Source: Dorea sp. AF36-15AT | GTDB lineage: Bacteria; Bacillota; Clostridia; Lachnospirales; Lachnospiraceae | NCBI RefSeq assembly: GCF_003477705.1 | Contig: NZ_QUDV01000008.1 | Coordinates: forward strand, 91,790 to 155,789 | DNA: 64,000 bases | Direction of reading: 5' to 3' | Shown here: positions 8,321 to 16,034 of the stretch, one piece after another | Layout: each line of letters starts with the position of its first letter | How positions within the stretch are numbered: position 1 is the first letter of the stretch | The notes under the pieces: model-generated | The model's database searches: none | The model's input: only the letters and a program-made list of their open reading frames with translations | What the model was told of the DNA's origin: nothing | Position numbers and translations under genes: made by a program

Positions 8321-8344
8321 TATGCCGATTCTCGCACACCCGTA

Positions 8345-8384
8345 AAGCGGCGCAGGCGGAATATCCCGCCCGCGCCGCTTTTTA
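8345..8384 (+). terminator. Terminator 2, between convergent genes
   Basis: Nine-bp perfect stem AAGCGGCGC/GCGCCGCTT followed by TTTAATT. It lies directly before the convergent relaxase stop and may also end that transcript. Confidence 0.7.
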
Positions 8385-8385
8385 A

Positions 8386-9651
8386 TTAACGCTCGCCGTT
8401 CTCCTTGTTCGGTTCCGGGCGTTCCTGCGTAGGTGCCTGTTGCGCCCGCTGGGAACCGCCGCTCCCGGCGTTTCCGCCGCTCTTCTTCCCTTTCGGTATG
8501 ACCGTCGAGGATACTTCCGCCCTGAGTTCGTCGGCTCCGCGCCAGCAGGCGAGAATCAGGCGCTTGACCTCCGAATCGTCCGCGATATCCGAATCGGGGC
8601 GCGGGAGTTTCAGCTTGGGGATATCCGCGATTTCCATGCCCTCCATGCCACGTATCTCCTTGCGGTACTTCTGGTAGACGCTTCGGATTTGTGCAAGGTA
8701 CCTCTTCTTCGTTTCCGTTACCATCGCCTTTTGCTGCTCGATATTCCTCTTCTCCGCAACGGCTGCGCTTCCTTCCGCATGGATGGATTTCGCCACATTC
8801 GCCTTAAACGCAGCTTCCAACCCCTTCGTTCCGAGGTCTGCATCGAGCTTCGCCACGGAGAAGGCATAGCGGTTGTTGTCCGTGTCGGTAACGTACATGC
8901 GCCCCCTCTTGAACTCCGTGTCAACGCCCCATGATTCCAAAAGCTCGCGGTAATCATAGATGTTCTCCGCTTCCCCGGCGGCGATACGGCACAGCTCTCG
9001 CAAGTTCGTCTTATAGGAGTCGATGCCGCGTGCCGCAAGTTCCTTCTCGATACGGGACGGCTGCTTCTTATGGACGGAGGAATTGCGTTCGCCCTCCACG
9101 ACCTGTTTCAACCCCCACTCATGGTCGAGGTCGCGAATGCGGCTGGCGCGTTTCACCTTGGCGCTTTTCCCGCGCCCCTCATCGAGCCGCTTGCCCGTGG
9201 AGAGGTCGGTACGGTTGATGACGATATGTACGGCATAGCGATGGGTCTTGTCCGCCTTGCAGTATTCGTTGTGAAGCGCCATCACTATCTGCTGGTTCGG
9301 GTAATGCTTTCCCACGTACTCCTTGGCATACCTCATGCACGCTTCCGGTGAGAGCCACCCACCATTTAAATCGCACTCGTCGGGATTGAAGCCGAGAATC
9401 TGATGAAACAGAATCGTGTTCTTCGCTTCCTTAAGCTCCCCAGTCTTCTTGTCCCGGACTCTCCTTGCCGCTTTGTTGTGCCCGTAGGCTTCTCTGGTCA
9501 TCCACATGTGATGCGCCCAGCGCTTCGGGTTCGTGCAACCGTCCATGTTCAGACTGTCGCGTAGAATCACCTTTCGGTCATCGTTGATATAACCGCGCAG
9601 GTTCTTCATGTGACCGGAACTCTGCACACCGGTCTGCTTGATGATGGTCAA
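8386..9651 (-). CDS. MobA-type relaxase (MOBP-like)
   Basis: 421 residues. The N-terminal relaxase domain has a candidate catalytic Tyr in LRGYIND (Tyr21), a His in ALHNE (His127) and the HRYAVHIVINRTD motif (His137, His142), the histidine-triad region of relaxase/mobilization nucleases. The C-terminal 150 residues are charged, with a coiled-coil look and a Gly/Gln-rich end. It would nick the element at oriT and lead the strand into the recipient. RBS GGAGGAATT precedes the start. The accessory protein MobC lies 2 kb upstream in the same direction. Confidence 0.88.
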   Translation of the reverse strand: MTIIKQTGVQSSGHMKNLRGYINDDRKVILRDSLNMDGCTNPKRWAHHMWMTREAYGHNKAARRVRDKKTGELKEAKNTILFHQILGFNPDECDLNGGWLSPEACMRYAKEYVGKHYPNQQIVMALHNEYCKADKTHRYAVHIVINRTDLSTGKRLDEGRGKSAKVKRASRIRDLDHEWGLKQVVEGERNSSVHKKQPSRIEKELAARGIDSYKTNLRELCRIAAGEAENIYDYRELLESWGVDTEFKRGRMYVTDTDNNRYAFSVAKLDADLGTKGLEAAFKANVAKSIHAEGSAAVAEKRNIEQQKAMVTETKKRYLAQIRSVYQKYRKEIRGMEGMEIADIPKLKLPRPDSDIADDSEVKRLILACWRGADELRAEVSSTVIPKGKKSGGNAGSGGSQRAQQAPTQERPEPNKENGER

Positions 9652-9710
9652 TGCAATTCCTCCTCTCTTTCCCTTTTGGAATGAAACCCGCGCACCGGAT
9701 ACTCATGTGC

Positions 9711-9748
9711 CATACCGTTTCAGATATACCCGGACTTACATCGGTATG
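9711..9748. other. Inverted repeat upstream of relaxase (secondary oriT candidate)
   Basis: Arms CATACCG (9711-9717) and CGGTATG (9742-9748) flank 24 bases in the 159-base gap before the relaxase gene. Relaxase binding sites often have this form. The 12.0-12.5 kb region upstream of mobC is the stronger candidate. Confidence 0.3.
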
Positions 9749-9810
9749 CCCGCGTCGCATCTTCGATATCCCAGTAGCACCCCCGGTCTCAACGCAGATG
9801 ACAGGTCTTG

Positions 9811-10077
9811 TCATTGCGGTTTTTCTTCCATTGCTCTTCTCACGCCATCCCAAAACGGCGATTCCATCCAGACGGATTTCAAGCGTTGCAGATACGTCTT
9901 CGCCCCATCTTGCGTGAACTCGGCATCGGCATCGTCCGAATGAAGATACCACCCGTTTGGAAACTCAACCCAAGATGCAACGGTCTCACCGAGTTCCATG
10001 CTCACGTATCTCGTGAGCGTTACGCTCCAACCGTCCTCCTCATAGTGAATCGTCTTCTCGCTTTCACAATCGGCCAT
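9811..10077 (-). CDS. Hypothetical protein, 88 aa
   Basis: A small acidic protein rich in Trp and Tyr, no family recognised. The start at 10,077 has AGGGGGAG eight bases upstream; 10,083 is a close alternative. It lies 20 bases after the preceding gene in the leftward mobilization operon. Confidence 0.6.
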   Translation of the reverse strand: MADCESEKTIHYEEDGWSVTLTRYVSMELGETVASWVEFPNGWYLHSDDADAEFTQDGAKTYLQRLKSVWMESPFWDGVRRAMEEKPQ

Positions 10078-10097
10078 TGCCATTGCTCCCCCTGCTT

Positions 10098-10388
10098 TCA
10101 TGAATCTATTTTCGCGGACACTGCACCCATGCCGGAAAGAATATCGCTTTCCAACAGTTTCCGATTTCCTGTGACCTTCGGCTCCGTCCCATGTTCGCGA
10201 CGGTAACCGTTCGCGAAAAATCGGAATACCTCTTCCGTCGTTTTCACCGGAGCGTGCCTGACAAACGGGTTGTATTCGTCATCAACGAAATAGAAAGTTC
10301 CATCTCTCTTCGCGATATGCGCCGGACGCTTGCAGGTCGGGCACCGTGATTTCAGGTCGCGGTAATGGAGCCATCCAGAATCAGTCAT
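10098..10388 (-). CDS. Small CxxC protein, 96 aa
   Basis: One CPTC pair near residue 16 with nearby His suggests a partial zinc finger; the rest is unrecognised. The ATG at 10,388 overlaps the TGA of the upstream NUMOD1-like gene by eight bases, which indicates translational coupling. Confidence 0.6.
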   Translation of the reverse strand: MTDSGWLHYRDLKSRCPTCKRPAHIAKRDGTFYFVDDEYNPFVRHAPVKTTEEVFRFFANGYRREHGTEPKVTGNRKLLESDILSGMGAVSAKIDS

Positions 10389-11133
10389 CGACGTACTCCC
10401 AGCGATAGCCACCTGCCATACCGGACGCGGCACCGCGGATACCTGCCTGCGACGCTCCGGTTTCTTTTGCCGCTTGGGTAATCGTTTTGTAAACAACACC
10501 GGTTTCCACGCAGCGAACCCTTATCCCTCTTTTACTGGGAAGTAAATCATCCGGCTCTGGTTCGTCGGCATAGTAAAAATCATCCGGCTCTGGTTCGTCG
10601 GCATAGTAAAAATGAAGGCCTTTTGCCGTTCCATGCCTTTTTGCTGCCGCTTGGATATTACTTTTCGAAACTCCCGTTTCCCGTGCCGCCTGAGCTATCG
10701 ACTCGTAAACGACACCGGTCTCCTTGCAACGAACTCTTGTCCAGCTTCTATTCCGAAAGAACTCCTCATCCGGCTTCGGTTCATCGGCATAGTAAAAGTG
10801 TAAGCCCTTGGTTGCTATATGCCCTCTCAATGCCGCATAAATAGCCTCTCGCGGTACGCCAACCGCTTTTGCTGCCCTTGCTTGACTTTCAAAACGTTCG
10901 TTCGTCTCAAGGCAGATGATTGGTCTTGAGTTCTTATAAACCTTTCTATCGAAAACCGAATCGTCCGGTTTCACTTCGTCAGCGTAATAGAAGTGAAATC
11001 CTCGACATGCCCCGTGGCGTTTCAGTGCACTGCTAACTAACGACCATGCGGCACCAATAGCATTCGCAGCATCCGTGACGCTTTCAAACCGTTCTTCCGT
11101 CTCAAAGCAGATTATCGCTCTCTTTCTTCCCAT
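10381..11133 (-). CDS. Array of four NUMOD1-like DNA-binding repeats
   Basis: 250 residues made of four repeats of about 50-60 residues. Each has a short strand (I.C.ET...F.S or V.C.ETG.VY.S), a helix-turn-helix-like AA...G....I..A, and in the first three the ending GFHFYYADE or GLHFYYADE. This is the layout of NUMOD1, the modular DNA-recognition motif of homing endonucleases, but no nuclease domain is attached. A 33-bp duplication gives FYYADEPEPDD twice in a row. It probably binds DNA sequence-specifically. It lies between the XRE and relaxase genes of the mob operon. Confidence 0.65.
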   Translation of the reverse strand: MGRKRAIICFETEERFESVTDAANAIGAAWSLVSSALKRHGACRGFHFYYADEVKPDDSVFDRKVYKNSRPIICLETNERFESQARAAKAVGVPREAIYAALRGHIATKGLHFYYADEPKPDEEFFRNRSWTRVRCKETGVVYESIAQAARETGVSKSNIQAAAKRHGTAKGLHFYYADEPEPDDFYYADEPEPDDLLPSKRGIRVRCVETGVVYKTITQAAKETGASQAGIRGAASGMAGGYRWEYVDD

Positions 11134-11146
11134 CCTGTTCGCCCGC

Positions 11147-11590
11147 CTATCTAAGGAAACTGTCTTTTCGGTTCTCGTATTCCTCTCTTGTGATTTTTCC
11201 TTCCTTCAAAAACTCCTTCCAAGACCACCATGTGCAAACGCACGACTGGATTGTTTTGTCGGTAAACCGGATGCTTCCATCCGCGCATGGCTTAATGCCG
11301 AACGCTTCCTCTGAAAGGAAAAGTGCGTGCATGAGTTCGTCATAGTGCTCAATGCCGTAAGTGTCGAAACATGCGGGTGCTACATCGAGTGCTTTCGCTA
11401 TCCGTTCGAGCGTATTCTGCTTCGGACTACGCTCACCGAGTTCATAGCTTCTAAAAGCCGATTCCCCTAGACCTGCGGCATTCGCCAGTTCTCGTTGCGT
11501 CATGTTCCGACGCATCCGTATTCTTCTAATGCTCTTTCCCAAAAGCCGTTGCTTACGATTGCATTTAGCCATTTCCATATATCCTGTCAT
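11147..11590 (-). CDS. XRE-family regulator in mob operon
   Basis: 147 residues. A canonical HTH (about 20-75: RRIRMRRNMTQRELANAAGL...SYELGERSPKQNTLERIAKAL) is followed by a C-terminal part ending in a WKEFL..G.IT.EEYE.RK motif. The ATG overlaps the mobC stop codon (ATGA), so translation is coupled to mobC. It probably represses the mobilization operon (inference). Confidence 0.8.
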   Translation of the reverse strand: MTGYMEMAKCNRKQRLLGKSIRRIRMRRNMTQRELANAAGLGESAFRSYELGERSPKQNTLERIAKALDVAPACFDTYGIEHYDELMHALFLSEEAFGIKPCADGSIRFTDKTIQSCVCTWWSWKEFLKEGKITREEYENRKDSFLR

Positions 11591-11991
11591 TCGTTATCGA
11601 GGTTGTCGAAGTCCTCTATTTGCAGATGGATGTTGTTCCGGTTTGCTTCTCTTCGGAGCGCCGCGAGCGCTTCCATGATTTCGGAAAACGACGAGACCTC
11701 TTTCTCCAAAACGCGTTTCGCTTCCTCCGGGTCGAACACCTTCGCGCCGTAGGTGTTCAGGAACTTCATGAACTGGTTTAGGTTTGTTCCCTGCTTCGCG
11801 AGTTCGTGTGCTGCCTTTTTCAAAGGCTCGGTGTCGATGACCTTGATTGTCGCATCGTCAGAATTGATGAGTAGCGTCCGGGCGTAATCGGAAACCGTCA
11901 TACCGTAATTCGCGGCTTTCCGCTTAAGCGTTCTCTTCTCACGTTCAGACAATCTGATGAGAACTGCGGTTTCTCTTTTTGCCACCTTCAT
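11587..11991 (-). CDS. mobC: MobC-family mobilization accessory protein
   Basis: 134 residues. An RHH-like N-terminus (VLIRLSEREKRTLKRKAANYGMTVSDYARTLL) and the conserved segment LAKQGTNLNQFMKFLNTYG identify the MobC family, which binds oriT and helps the relaxase open the strands. RBS AGGGGAG is followed closely by ATG at 11,991; a GTG at 11,985 is better spaced and may be the true start. It is the first gene of the leftward mob operon, directly next to the hairpin-rich candidate oriT. Confidence 0.85.
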   Translation of the reverse strand: MKVAKRETAVLIRLSEREKRTLKRKAANYGMTVSDYARTLLINSDDATIKVIDTEPLKKAAHELAKQGTNLNQFMKFLNTYGAKVFDPEEAKRVLEKEVSSFSEIMEALAALRREANRNNIHLQIEDFDNLDNE

Positions 11992-12015
11992 CACTCCCCT
12001 TCTGTATTTTCTCAA

Positions 12016-12547
12016 AATCTCATAGTCGTATCGGTGCCGCCACCGTTTGACTATGACACGAAAGCGACGGTTCGCTTTGCTGAGTTACGGGAACCGGCAA
12101 TCCTAAATTGTCGATTCGTTAAGCGTAAGCGTCCTCCCGTCAAGGCTCCGAAAGCCGCTCGGGAGCAAGATGGAAGTGTATGGAAAAGTCTCGTTTACGT
12201 GACTTTGTATATACGCTTCCCAAATCTTGCAACTCGAAGAGCGGCCTTGGCCGGTGAGCACTGATATTCTATCAGTGCGAGAGCAGAAAAGGCATGGAAA
12301 AGGGGGTGCCGCCGCACCCTTTCCCATGCCTTTTCTGCGGGGTTTCCGGCTTGCCCGGAAACCAAGAACCCGAGGTGCCGCCACCTCGGGTTCCCATCAT
12401 CTGCGAAGACGAAATCAATTTCTTTGAAGACTTGACAAAGATTCCTTCCAATCGCGTCTTGATAAGCGAACGGACACCATAAAAGGTGCCCGTTTTCTAC
12501 GTTGCTGTTGATTCGTGCTCGCCATCCTCAATTTGAATTGCAGACCG
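12016..12547. other. Non-coding region upstream of mobC: candidate oriT
   Basis: About 530 bases without a convincing gene. A small hairpin AAAGCGA/TCGCTTT lies near 12,060, nested inverted repeats (CTCCCG...CGGGAG) lie near 12,132-12,164, and four further hairpins follow at 12,258-12,393. A MobC gene directly adjacent and this density of secondary structure fit a transfer origin. The nic site cannot be placed by eye. Confidence 0.5.
12258..12393. repeat. Four consecutive hairpins
   Basis: Hairpin 1: 8-bp perfect stem, 12258-12265 with 12271-12278. Hairpin 2: about 25 paired bases, 12283-12309 with 12314-12338. Hairpin 3: 9-bp perfect stem, 12341-12349 with 12355-12363. Hairpin 4: 12-bp perfect stem, 12366-12377 with 12382-12393. 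None is followed by a clear T-run, so simple termination is not the obvious role. Confidence 0.85.
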
Positions 12548-12877
12548 CTACAGCTTCCATCCATTTCTTTCCAGAGCAACCAGCGCTTCACGTTGCCGAA
12601 TGCCGAGTCCGCCGACACGCCTGCCTTTCGGTATCCGGTACAGTCGCATGATGACTACCGCCTTGCTCGCACCGATACCCGGAACACTTTGCAGAAGCGA
12701 TGTGACCAAAATGCGCTTCGCATCCTCCTCGTCCATCGCATCCGTGAACGTAAGCTCGCCGGACTTCACGCGAGCTTTGAGTGCTGCATAGCGCCTGCGA
12801 GCCTGTATGGCAAGCTCTAGCGCATGGGCACGCTCCTCGCTGCTAAGGTTCGGCAGATGGTTCTCTTTCTCGGTCAT
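12548..12877 (-). CDS. Actinobacterial-type integration host factor (mIHF-like)
   Basis: 109 residues. A basic helix (ARRRYAALKARVKSGEL) leads to the signature LLQSVPGIGASKAVVIMRLYRIP followed by RRVGGLGIRQREAL, matching the helix-two-turns-helix domain of actinobacterial integration host factor. That protein bends DNA and supports phage L5-type integration; Firmicutes use unrelated HU/IHF. On a GC-rich element in an AT-rich Firmicute it points to an actinobacterial origin and may serve the element's own integrase or partition complex. Confidence 0.8.
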   Translation of the reverse strand: MTEKENHLPNLSSEERAHALELAIQARRRYAALKARVKSGELTFTDAMDEEDAKRILVTSLLQSVPGIGASKAVVIMRLYRIPKGRRVGGLGIRQREALVALERNGWKL

Positions 12878-12886
12878 CGTTACTTC

Positions 12887-13159
12887 CTACTTCAACTCGT
12901 TGTCCCAGATGTTATCGTCAGGCTGCGCCGCATGTTTCCAACGGTTCGCATCCGCCCGACCGTTCCAGTCGGCGATGAACTTCTCGATAGCAATGGCGCA
13001 TCCGCTGTCAAGAGCTTCCGCCCACCTCTCGTTGTTCTCATCGCACCAATTCTGAAATACCGCAAACTCGGTGACATTGTTCGCGACGATGTGCCTTCGC
13101 ATCCCCCGCATCTGCGCGATAAACCTCGCGGTGGCGGGAACCATGGTGATTAGGTTCAT
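12887..13159 (-). CDS. Hypothetical protein, 90 aa, paralogue of the next gene
   Basis: The core pattern MR.HI..N.(I/V)T(D/E)F..FQ(D/N)WCDENN..W..ALDSG is shared with the protein at 13,211-13,402, so the two are a tandem duplication. No family recognised. It is co-directional and tightly spaced with the mIHF gene downstream and the ParA genes upstream. Confidence 0.6.
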   Translation of the reverse strand: MNLITMVPATARFIAQMRGMRRHIVANNVTEFAVFQNWCDENNERWAEALDSGCAIAIEKFIADWNGRADANRWKHAAQPDDNIWDNELK

Positions 13160-13210
13160 GTTCCAATCCCTTTTTCCGAAGTGAATCCATCTATCGGCTC
13201 CACTTCCTCT

Positions 13211-13402
13211 CTAATAAAAACGCCCGTCGATGTATTTCTCGATAACCGACGAAAGTCCGCTATCGAGTGCCTGAGACCAGCAGTCGTTGTTCTCATCGCA
13301 CCAGTCCTGAAAATCGGTGAAGTCTGTGATGCCATTCTCGCGTATGTGTTTCCGCATCGCACGCAGCATGTCGTGCTTCGATTTTTCCGATTCCGTTACC
13401 AT
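13211..13402 (-). CDS. Hypothetical protein, 63 aa, paralogue of the previous gene
   Basis: Same WCDENN..W..ALDSG core as the neighbour, but shorter, ending soon after IEKYI. The start at 13,402 has GAAGGG nine bases upstream; an ATG at 13,411 is the alternative. Confidence 0.6.
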   Translation of the reverse strand: MVTESEKSKHDMLRAMRKHIRENGITDFTDFQDWCDENNDCWSQALDSGLSSVIEKYIDGRFY

Positions 13403-13429
13403 CAAGCCCATCCCTTCATCACCATCCCC

Positions 13430-13666
13430 TTAACCAAGCTCCTCGGCAAGCAGTCGGACGATGAGCTTGGTCATGCTCTCCCCCGTCTCGACGCGGTGGA
13501 GTTGCGCTTCTTTGTGGAGCCAAGCCGGGATGAGGAGACTGATTTTCTTGAGTTCCACCTCGTCCGTCTCATGCTTGCCGGAACCTTCCTTCTGGATATC
13601 CGCCATCTCGCGCTTGGACTTCTGCGCGCTCGCCATGAACGCGTTCGCTGTGGTCTTGTTAGCCAT
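13430..13666 (-). CDS. Small ParA partner, possibly a ribbon-helix-helix protein
   Basis: 78 residues. A lysine-rich N-terminus is followed by VELKKISLLIPAWLHKEAQLHRVETGESMTKLI, a strand-helix-helix pattern like ribbon-helix-helix DNA-binding proteins. Its start overlaps the parA end by eight bases. In ParF-type systems a small RHH protein encoded after parA binds the centromere, and that role is inferred here. Confidence 0.65.
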   Translation of the reverse strand: MANKTTANAFMASAQKSKREMADIQKEGSGKHETDEVELKKISLLIPAWLHKEAQLHRVETGESMTKLIVRLLAEELG

Positions 13667-14231
13667 TGTTCTTCTCCTCTTCGTTCAGAACCGAATCTGC
13701 AAGCAGCTCAATCGGGGCGACCACATGGCTCTTCGGGTCGTAATCCGCCACGGACACACCGGCTGCTGCGGCACGTGAGAGGGCAACGGCGCGGGGAATC
13801 TTCGCGATGATTGGAACCTCCTCGCCCTCAAGGTACTCCACGAGCTGACGGTCGAGTGTGCCGTAGGCATAAAAGTTGTTGACGATGACATACGCTTTTG
13901 CGCCAGTGCCGGACTCACGCACGATATCGAGCGTTCTCAGCGTCGGCTCCATGTCGCGCGTGCTCGGAAGCATGGGTACGAGGATGAGATTCGCCGCGCG
14001 GCACCAATCGTTCACACCGCCCACGAGCACGCCCGCCGTATCGACAACCTGAAAATCGCACTCCTCCGCGAAATCAGGGTCATCGCAGACCTCATGGACG
14101 GAACCGCCCTGCGGGTCGGTAGTGACGAACGCCACGGTCTTGCCGCGACGCTCAAGCGCAAAGGAAAGCTCGTCCGCGATGGTGGTCTTGCCGACTCCGC
14201 CCTTCTGGTTGAGCATCAAAATCGTGTACAT
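13659..14231 (-). CDS. parA: ParA-family partition ATPase (short, ParF-like)
   Basis: 190 residues. It has the deviant Walker A KGGVGKTT (10-17), the switch motif TTDPQGGS and a Walker B-like VVDTAGV. The short length and lack of an N-terminal HTH fit the ParF/type Ib class that segregates plasmids or stabilises the excised form of integrative elements. RBS AGGACTT precedes the ATG. It is co-transcribed with ssb and the small RHH-like gene. Confidence 0.85.
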   Translation of the reverse strand: MYTILMLNQKGGVGKTTIADELSFALERRGKTVAFVTTDPQGGSVHEVCDDPDFAEECDFQVVDTAGVLVGGVNDWCRAANLILVPMLPSTRDMEPTLRTLDIVRESGTGAKAYVIVNNFYAYGTLDRQLVEYLEGEEVPIIAKIPRAVALSRAAAAGVSVADYDPKSHVVAPIELLADSVLNEEEKNNG

Positions 14232-14264
14232 GTTAGAAGTCCTTTCTGTCCTGTTTGAAAAACG

Positions 14265-14474
14265 CTACTCACGGGAATCGGATGCGCGCACAAGCCCGTA
14301 ACCGACGGTGACGGAAAGTGCCGAGCACACGGCGAATACCGCAGCAGCCACGTTTCCGAAAACGACCGAAACCGTAAGTGTGAGAAACACCCACCATCCG
14401 ACGGTCACCGCGAATAGCAGGCCGAGGAAGAGCATGAAGGGGATTTCCCGCACTGAATCGCCACGAAGGTGCAT
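14265..14474 (-). CDS. Small two-helix membrane protein, 69 aa
   Basis: Two hydrophobic segments (about 11-34 and 38-58) take up most of the protein. The start at 14,474 follows AGGGAGGACGGA, and the gene begins ten bases after the ssb stop. No family recognised. Confidence 0.6.
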   Translation of the reverse strand: MHLRGDSVREIPFMLFLGLLFAVTVGWWVFLTLTVSVVFGNVAAAVFAVCSALSVTVGYGLVRASDSRE

Positions 14475-14484
14475 TCCGTCCTCC

Positions 14485-14889
14485 CTAGAACGGAATATCC
14501 GCATCATACGTTTCCGGTTCCGCAGACTGCCCCTTGGCAGAAACCGTATCCTTCCCGGCACCCTTCGAGTCCGCAAACTCGATATCGGTCACGAGAACGG
14601 AAAGGGCATGGCGCTTCTCCTCGTTCTTCATCCAAGAGTGGTAGCGGAGCCGTCCGTCCACCGAAACCTTCTTCCCCTTGGTGAGATAGGGAGCAAGTGC
14701 TTCGGCTCGCGCACCGAACAGGGCGCAATCGACAAACACCGGCGCATCGACATATTCGCCGGTCTCGCTGTCCTTCTTCTTCTCGTTGATGGCGAGTCCG
14801 AAGGTGAGGACACTCGTGGCATCCCCCTTTTTGCGAAGCTCCGCATCGCGCGTGAGGTTGCCCATGATAGTCACTCGGTTGATAGCCAT
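14485..14889 (-). CDS. ssb: Single-stranded DNA-binding protein
   Basis: 134 residues. The OB-fold starts with INRVTIMGNLTRDAELR and contains FGLAINEKKKD and the conserved GKKVSVDGRLRYHSW. The last residues DADIPF are the acidic-hydrophobic tail that recruits partner proteins. The start at 14,889 follows GGAAAGAC; upstream in-frame codons run through the promoter and were rejected. SSB is a common early-expressed gene of conjugative elements and protects the entering strand. Promoter copy A lies 80 bases upstream. Confidence 0.9.
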   Translation of the reverse strand: MAINRVTIMGNLTRDAELRKKGDATSVLTFGLAINEKKKDSETGEYVDAPVFVDCALFGARAEALAPYLTKGKKVSVDGRLRYHSWMKNEEKRHALSVLVTDIEFADSKGAGKDTVSAKGQSAEPETYDADIPF

Positions 14890-14959
14890 TGTCTTTCCAA
14901 TCTCTCGATGGTGTTTGCGGAGGATTCTGGAATCCTCCTGCCGGGAAAACTTTCGTCCC

Positions 14960-15003
14960 TTGCTGTCTATAAATATAGCAGACCAGAATACCAGCAACCC
15001 AGA
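14960..15003 (-). promoter_or_regulatory. Conserved promoter copy A (ssb-parA operon)
   Basis: On the minus strand the extended -10 TGCTATATT (14972-14980) is preceded by GGTATTCTGGTC and followed by TATAGACAGCAAG. It is the shortest and most diverged copy of the series. Confidence 0.6.
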
Positions 15004-15049
15004 GAGCAAGATAACCACATAGATTGCACACACTTACGCTGCAAAGATA

Positions 15050-15082
15050 AGGGCGTGTGAAAAGCAACGCTTCACACGCCCT
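15050..15082 (-). terminator. Hairpin after exonuclease remnant
   Basis: Perfect 12-bp stem (15050-15061 with 15071-15082), followed on the minus strand by a weak T-rich stretch. Confidence 0.55.
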
Positions 15083-15092
15083 AAGCACGTAT

Positions 15093-15395
15093 CTACTCTG
15101 CTACGAGCCATTGTTCGAGCCATCGCTGCACGGCAAGCGTCGCGCGCGCGTCGGCAAGCGACCCGTGCGCCCTGCCCGTCCACTCGTATCCGATGTGGTC
15201 GGCGGCATCCACCAGCTTGTAGCGCCTTCCCATGAACCACGTGAACTCGTTCATGGTGTCCGTGATGCGTGCATCCTCTCTCGGGCGCACCCCGACGGCG
15301 GAAAGGAATCCGAGGTCGAATCCGACGTTGTAGCCGATAATCTCGTCCGCCCCTGCAAAGATTTCCCTCAGTCGCGGTATGGCTGTCTCGATAGT
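15093..15395 (-). pseudogene. DnaQ-like 3'-5' exonuclease, 5'-truncated
   Basis: The readable part matches the C-terminal two thirds of a DEDDh exonuclease: IPRLREIFAGADEIIGYNVGFDLGFL (Exo II), then AHGSLADA (Exo III His and Asp). The N-terminal 60-70 residues with the Exo I D-E pair are missing. The frame stays open to 15,572 only through the non-coding 205-bp repeat, whose edge at 15,396 is exactly where homology stops. Without Exo I the product cannot be an active nuclease, so I call it a remnant cut by recombination at the repeat. Confidence 0.7.
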
Positions 15396-15600
15396 CGGCA
15401 GGTCTGTCCCCCGTTTCCGCCAAGTAGAAGGCTTTTCCGCGCTTTCAATGGCCGGAGGGTTCCTAGCCCGACCCGCAGGCTGTTGGAAGGGTGGGAAAGC
15501 CGCCCCGAGTCCCCGTTCCCGCAACGACCCCGCGCCTTCACGCCGCCCGCAGGGCGGCTCCCAAAAAGCCAAAGAAAAAGGGCACCCTCCCGGATGCCCT
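15396..15600. repeat. 205-bp exact repeat, copy 1
   Basis: Identical base for base to 19,161-19,365 by eye. It contains palindrome P2 (about 15,430-15,501), a GC-rich spacer and at its right end the minus-strand terminator (15,580-15,599). Confidence 0.9.
15580..15599 (-). terminator. Array terminator inside repeat copy 1
   Basis: GGGCA/TGCCC stem with inner CC..GG pairing, followed on the minus strand by TTTTTC. Same sequence as the other array terminators. Confidence 0.65.
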
Positions 15601-15652
15601 AGCTCCTTTACCGACCGAACTCCTCCCGATAGCGGTTATGGTCTGCTGGTGC

Positions 15653-15874
15653 TTACCTCTTGTTACGGTAGCGGCGCTTTTCCATCTGGTAGTCGTACTC
15701 CATACCCGCAAGGTAGACGCACCACACGCCGACCACCATGAAGAGCGTACCCATAACAAACTCGATTGTCGCCCAGACCGGCGCATCCACGCTCGCAAGC
15801 ATGAGCGTGTACGCCATAATCCCGCAGCCGATAAGGATTGCACCATAGGTCTCAAGCTCCCTGACGTTCTTCAT
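15653..15874 (-). CDS. Small two-helix membrane protein, 73 aa
   Basis: Two hydrophobic segments (about 9-27 and 34-56) and a basic tail KRRYRNKR. It is the only gene of its unit: promoter copy B and a leader with GCAGAAGGGACTTCAAG lie directly upstream, and the terminator in repeat copy 1 lies downstream. Function unknown. Confidence 0.65.
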   Translation of the reverse strand: MKNVRELETYGAILIGCGIMAYTLMLASVDAPVWATIEFVMGTLFMVVGVWCVYLAGMEYDYQMEKRRYRNKR

Positions 15875-15917
15875 CTTGAAGTCCCTTCTGCCATGGGGCG
15901 GCTCGGTTGCCGTCCCC

Positions 15918-15961
15918 CTTGCTGTCTACAAATATAGCAGACCGGCATACCAGCAAGCAGG
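15918..15961 (-). promoter_or_regulatory. Conserved promoter copy B
   Basis: Minus-strand TGCTATATT at 15931-15939 lies within CTTGCTGGTATGCCGGTC...TGTAGACAGCAAG. The conserved leader continues to the start codon at 15,874. Confidence 0.75.
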
Positions 15962-16005
15962 TGAACCGTACACTCCATACATCCTGCATATCCTGCACGA
16001 AAAAA

Positions 16006-16025
16006 GGGCACCCTCCCGGATGCCC
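16006..16025 (-). terminator. Array terminator
   Basis: GGGCATCC/GGGTGCCC stem on the minus strand followed by TTTTTTC. It ends the seven-gene operon. Confidence 0.75.
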
Positions 16026-16034
16026 GTCCTTTCC

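Noticed and set aside
9578..9952. Minus-strand frame of 124 codons overlapping the relaxase start
   Set aside because: It overlaps the relaxase and the preceding gene in another frame and has no recognisable domain.
12103..12618. Short frames in the hairpin region upstream of mobC
   Set aside because: They run through perfect palindromes, have no ribosome sites and no recognisable protein features.
15093..15572. A 159-residue exonuclease gene starting at 15,572
   Set aside because: Its first 59 residues are only a reading of the 205-bp non-coding repeat, which also occurs elsewhere; the real homology starts at 15,395.
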